Positions 14,196 through 14,971 of a stretch of 14,971 nt of DNA are shown here, piece after piece. The notes beneath the pieces were generated by a model. That model made no database searches. It was not told the origin of the DNA and saw only the letters and a program-made list of their open reading frames with translations. The DNA lies in NCBI GenBank assembly GCA_014379235.1, contig JACMMD010000958.1:1-14971 (forward strand), in the 5' to 3' direction. Numbering within the stretch: position 1 is the first letter of the stretch; each line of letters begins with the position of its first letter. The DNA is from Anaerolineae bacterium (GTDB lineage Bacteria > Chloroflexota > Anaerolineae > Aggregatilineales > Phototrophicaceae). Position numbers and translations under genes: made by a program.

Positions 14196-14483
14196 CTAAG
14201 TCGAGGTGTTGTCGGCGTTGTCCGCTTCGGCCAGCGCGCCGCTGCTTTCTGCGCGTAGAACAGCGATGAGAGCCTCGAATTCTTCACGACAGTCCGTACA
14301 GCTTAGAATGTGTTCTTGCACGTCGGGCAGCATTTCCGGCACAATGACACTTGTAGCCGCCAATTCAGCCAAACAGCTTACGCCCTGATTGCAGGTTTCA
14401 CAGTCGATACAGTCACAGGCTTCTTGCCGTGCCGTTTCGATGCAATCGAGTAATCTACGGATACGTTCGTCTTGACCAGTCAT
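14196..14483 (-). CDS. Cysteine-rich zinc-finger anti-sigma-like protein (ZAS / zf-HC2 type)
   Basis: A 95-residue soluble protein with eight cysteines. The second half has H58-x3-C62-x2-C65 in EHILSCTDCREEFEAL, the zinc-binding signature of ZAS anti-sigma factors. The first half has a cluster C23-D-C25-x2-C28-x2-C31 plus C37, which is unusual and could bind metal or sense thiol oxidation. No transmembrane helix is present, so it acts in the cytoplasm. It is 192 nt downstream of a sigma-factor gene on the same strand and 79 nt before trxB. It probably holds the sigma factor inactive until oxidised, by analogy with RsrA; that is inference. The start ATG at 14483 has GGAG about 10 nt upstream. 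Confidence 0.82.
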   Translation of the reverse strand: MTGQDERIRRLLDCIETARQEACDCIDCETCNQGVSCLAELAATSVIVPEMLPDVQEHILSCTDCREEFEALIAVLRAESSGALAEADNADNTST

Positions 14484-14521
14484 AACCCTACATCTCCAGC
14501 GTCGTTGGTAAAGACGCCTGT

Positions 14522-14552
14522 AATAAAGACGCGCCGCAGGTGGCGCTTCTTA
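14522..14552. repeat. Imperfect hairpin between sigma and anti-sigma genes
   Basis: AAGACGCGCC (14526-14535), loop GCAGGT, GGCGCTTCTT (14542-14551) with one mismatch. On the minus strand it is followed by GTCTTTATTA, moderately T-rich, so it might act as a weak attenuator between the two genes. Confidence 0.45.
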
Positions 14553-14564
14553 CGCTGTAGCAAT

Positions 14565-14677
14565 CGGATTTTAGCCGATAGCTCTTAGCTGTCAGCCATC
14601 AGCTTGTCAGCTATCAGCCTTCACTCAGAACTGTTTTACTCGAACCTCGTGCCTCGAACCTGTATTTACTCAGAACT
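14565..14677 (-). repeat. Composite intergenic word array D
   Basis: Between the sigma gene and the anti-sigma-like gene. On the minus strand: AGTTCTGAGT (14668-14677), AGGTTCGAG at 14653-14661 and 14639-14647 (same 14-nt spacing as array C), a second AGTTCTGAGT (14623-14632), then AGGCTGATAGCTGACAAGC, GGCTGACAGC and AGCTATCGGC words. The first word overlaps the TAG stop of the sigma gene. Confidence 0.75.
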
Positions 14678-14971
14678 ATTCCTCAAACAAATTCATCATA
14701 TACTCAATCGACAATCCCTGCGACTCAAGATGACGGCGAAGTTTGCGGCGCGCATCATGCAGCAGCTTATATAAAGCGTTACGGTTCGTGCCCATGCGTT
14801 CGGCCACGATTTCCAGCGGTACACCTTCCAGCGCTACCGCTGCCAGCGCTTGATACTGGCGCTCGGTGAGAGCATCTTGAAAAGCACGGCTGACCTTCGC
14901 CAGCACGTCGTCGCGTTCGGCGGCGCTTTCGGGAGTCGGCGGCTGGCCATCATGGTTGAGCGTGGCCGGTA
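14676..14971 (-). CDS. RNA polymerase sigma factor, sigma-70 region 4 (5' part beyond window)
   Basis: Only the last 98 or so codons are visible; the frame is open to the right edge. The segment AFQDALTERQYQALAAVALE followed by GVPLEIVAERMGTNRNALYK and LLHDARRKLRRHLESQGLS is a sigma region 4 helix-turn-helix (-35 recognition) of the extracytoplasmic-function type, with the NRNALYKxLHDARRKL phrase of one ECF subgroup. A short tail SIEYMMNLFEE follows. It lies upstream of the ZAS-like gene on the same strand, the usual sigma/anti-sigma order. The missing N-terminal part would hold region 2. Assignment as ECF is from region 4 only. Confidence 0.85.
   Translation of the reverse strand, partial: PATLNHDGQPPTPESAAERDDVLAKVSRAFQDALTERQYQALAAVALEGVPLEIVAERMGTNRNALYKLLHDARRKLRRHLESQGLSIEYMMNLFEE

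Noticed and set aside
14565..14677. A CRISPR array
   Set aside because: The repeated words are short, unevenly spaced and degenerate, with no constant repeat of 24-40 nt, no uniform spacers and no cas genes.
12184..14971. A true SigR/RsrA orthologous pair
   Set aside because: The sigma region 4 differs from SigR in its recognition-helix phrase, and the anti-sigma-like protein has a different cysteine layout in its first half. Only the logic is similar.

Overview
The window (about 15 kb, moderately GC-rich) most resembles a chromosomal segment of a Chloroflexota bacterium, probably Anaerolineae-like. The reasons are a secreted BMP-family solute-binding protein, a TIR-WD40 receptor of a kind common in that phylum, a bactofilin-like exported protein, and intergenic space crowded with GTAGGGG-type palindromes. 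No rRNA, tRNA, phage, transposase or CRISPR array was seen. The taxonomic call is an inference from gene style, not from a marker gene.

Layout. Positions 1-4408 are a minus-strand run, read right to left: a NudK-type Nudix hydrolase (TTG start), an FHA-domain protein (GTG start, 18 nt after nudK), the molybdenum-cofactor protein MoaB, a secreted DUF3352-like protein (TTG start), and a BMP-family ABC transporter binding protein cut by the left edge. Positions 4409-4763 form a divergent intergenic region holding a three-hairpin, MITE-like element. Positions 4764-11070 are a plus-strand run: an exported bactofilin-like membrane protein, a DUF1304 membrane protein, a beta-lactamase-family serine hydrolase 1 nt after it, and a large TIR-transmembrane-WD40 protein with about 15 WD40 repeats, closed by a strong intrinsic terminator. 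Positions 11248-12126 encode an alpha/beta hydrolase on the plus strand, convergent with what follows. Positions 12184-14971 are a minus-strand redox group, read right to left: an RNA polymerase sigma factor cut by the right edge, a cysteine-rich zinc-finger anti-sigma-like protein, thioredoxin reductase, and a FrnE/DsbA-family oxidoreductase.

The least expected content is intergenic. Four arrays of short words (AGTTCTGAGT, then GGTTCGAG, then AGCTGATAGC-like words, then sometimes CTAAAGGCTATAAA) fill the gap between a gene's stop and the next co-directional gene's start, and all four have the same polarity relative to transcription. They abut or supply stop codons, and in two cases supply the leader and start region. 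A second family, GTAGGGGCG palindromes with varied but self-complementary cores, occupies six sites. One copy covers the apparent ribosome-binding site and first ATG of the TIR-WD40 gene, which argues that its real start is at 7948.

Gene cooperation. The sigma, anti-sigma-like, TrxB and FrnE genes suggest a thiol-responsive regulon of the same logic as actinobacterial SigR/RsrA/TrxB, although the sigma factor is not visibly SigR-like. The TIR-WD40 protein looks like a membrane receptor with TIR inside and WD40 outside, and may share a transcript with the two upstream membrane or exported proteins.
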